A stretch of 64,000 nt of DNA, taken from positions 1,922,001 to 1,986,000 of the forward strand of contig NADL03000492.1 in NCBI GenBank assembly GCA_002205965.3, written 5' to 3'. Below the pieces are notes generated by a model. That model was given only the letters and a program-made list of their open reading frames with translations. It had not been told where the DNA came from and searched no databases. Positions within the stretch are counted from its first letter, which is position 1. Each line of letters starts with the position of its first letter. This document shows positions 63,558 to 64,000 of the stretch, piece after piece. The stretch comes from Kappaphycus alvarezii (taxonomy: Eukaryota > Rhodophyta > Florideophyceae > Gigartinales > Solieriaceae). The translations under genes were made by a program, and so were the position numbers.

Positions 63558-64000
63558 ACTGTTGCTGGTGCTGGCATTCAACAGCAATGATTTGTATATT
63601 GTTTAAACCACCGGTACATTTATTTAATATTACATTCAGATTTGCAACTCCAAATGGGTTCCCCCCAATCCATACATCCCAATAAAGACACTTCCCTTCC
63701 CTCAATTAAATATTTGACTGAGATGAATCGCTGGATAAAATAATAATTGAATAATTACGAGTATAGAAATTAGATGAACAGAGCATAAAATATCAAGCGC
63801 AGTACTTTCAGTTTTTCAAAGTATGAGAAGGCTTAGTGTGGCCATGTATACTTATTAGTTTTTTAGTTTTTTAGTTTAAAATATTAGACTGTTAAGCTAA
63901 CTTCCACTCTTATTGATCTATTTATAGAAGCTCGAGTATGTAAAAAGCTAAATAAATACCTCGTAACAGCAGATAAAATTTAGGAAAGTGAACATTGAGA
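63558..64000. other. AT-rich spacer
   Basis: No supported coding. It includes TTAGTTTTTTAGTTTTTTAG near 63858. LINE 3-prime UTR may occupy part of it, but no tail signal is clear. Confidence 0.45.

Noticed and set aside
1-64000. tRNA or rRNA genes and splice-defined host genes
   Set aside because: I saw no convincing cloverleaf, rRNA motif or exon chain; isolated GTAAGT-like donors (for example near 17850) have no supporting frame.

Overview
This window reads as eukaryotic nuclear DNA made almost entirely of transposable elements. I find no convincing host gene, rRNA, tRNA or operon. Interrupted reading frames, AT-rich spacers and a mixture of class I and class II eukaryotic transposons rule out a prokaryote. 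The taxon cannot be fixed from sequence alone. The hAT transposase C-terminus resembles those I associate with protist and oomycete-like genomes, but that is weak inference.

Lineages of non-LTR retrotransposon debris are named here for convenience. LINE-A ends in RPADI...DVTIVSPFKD. LINE-C has RP..A.G..GGTDF.DVT..NPL. LINE-D has EITIVQPCARS. LINE-E has AFDVSVISP. All carry a region after the reverse transcriptase that looks like a restriction-like endonuclease (PD...D pattern). One LTR family, called TGAT-LTR after its TGAT...ATCA ends, occurs at 15.3, 35.5, 39.6, 41.0, 42.3, 49.1 and 55.2 kb.

Layout: 0.6-2.1 kb holds a dead Tc1/mariner element with about 200-bp inverted repeats. 2.2-11.5 kb is a mosaic of LINE-D, LINE-A and LINE-C fragments with a Ty3/gypsy RT fragment and a Ty1/copia gag fragment. 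11.5-15.3 kb is mostly unassigned. 15.3-16.0 kb is an old solo LTR, followed by a purine/pyrimidine-skewed tract. 18.4-22.8 kb is an old, complete-length Ty1/copia element. 24.5-28.0 kb holds a decayed CACTA/EnSpm-like transposon. 28-37 kb is AT-rich with few identifiable pieces. 37.3-39.1 kb is a second, reverse-strand copia remnant. 39.1-51.5 kb is the core of the window: a LINE-C fragment, an ORF-bearing long LTR, an inverted LTR piece, and a LINE-A element split by a young 7.5-kb Ty3/gypsy element. 51.8-56.3 kb has more LINE and copia fragments and a second decayed long LTR. 57.7-63.6 kb is a LINE-C element split by a 3.4-kb hAT transposon.

Three points stand out. The young gypsy element carries, downstream of integrase, two tandem diverged copies of a domain I do not recognise. 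The long form of its LTR family contains a conserved acidic ORF in the sense orientation of the element. Two LINE elements are cleanly interrupted by other transposons with preserved target-site duplications (5 bp for gypsy, 8 bp for hAT). 'Genes' here mean mobile-element coding regions, and most are broken.
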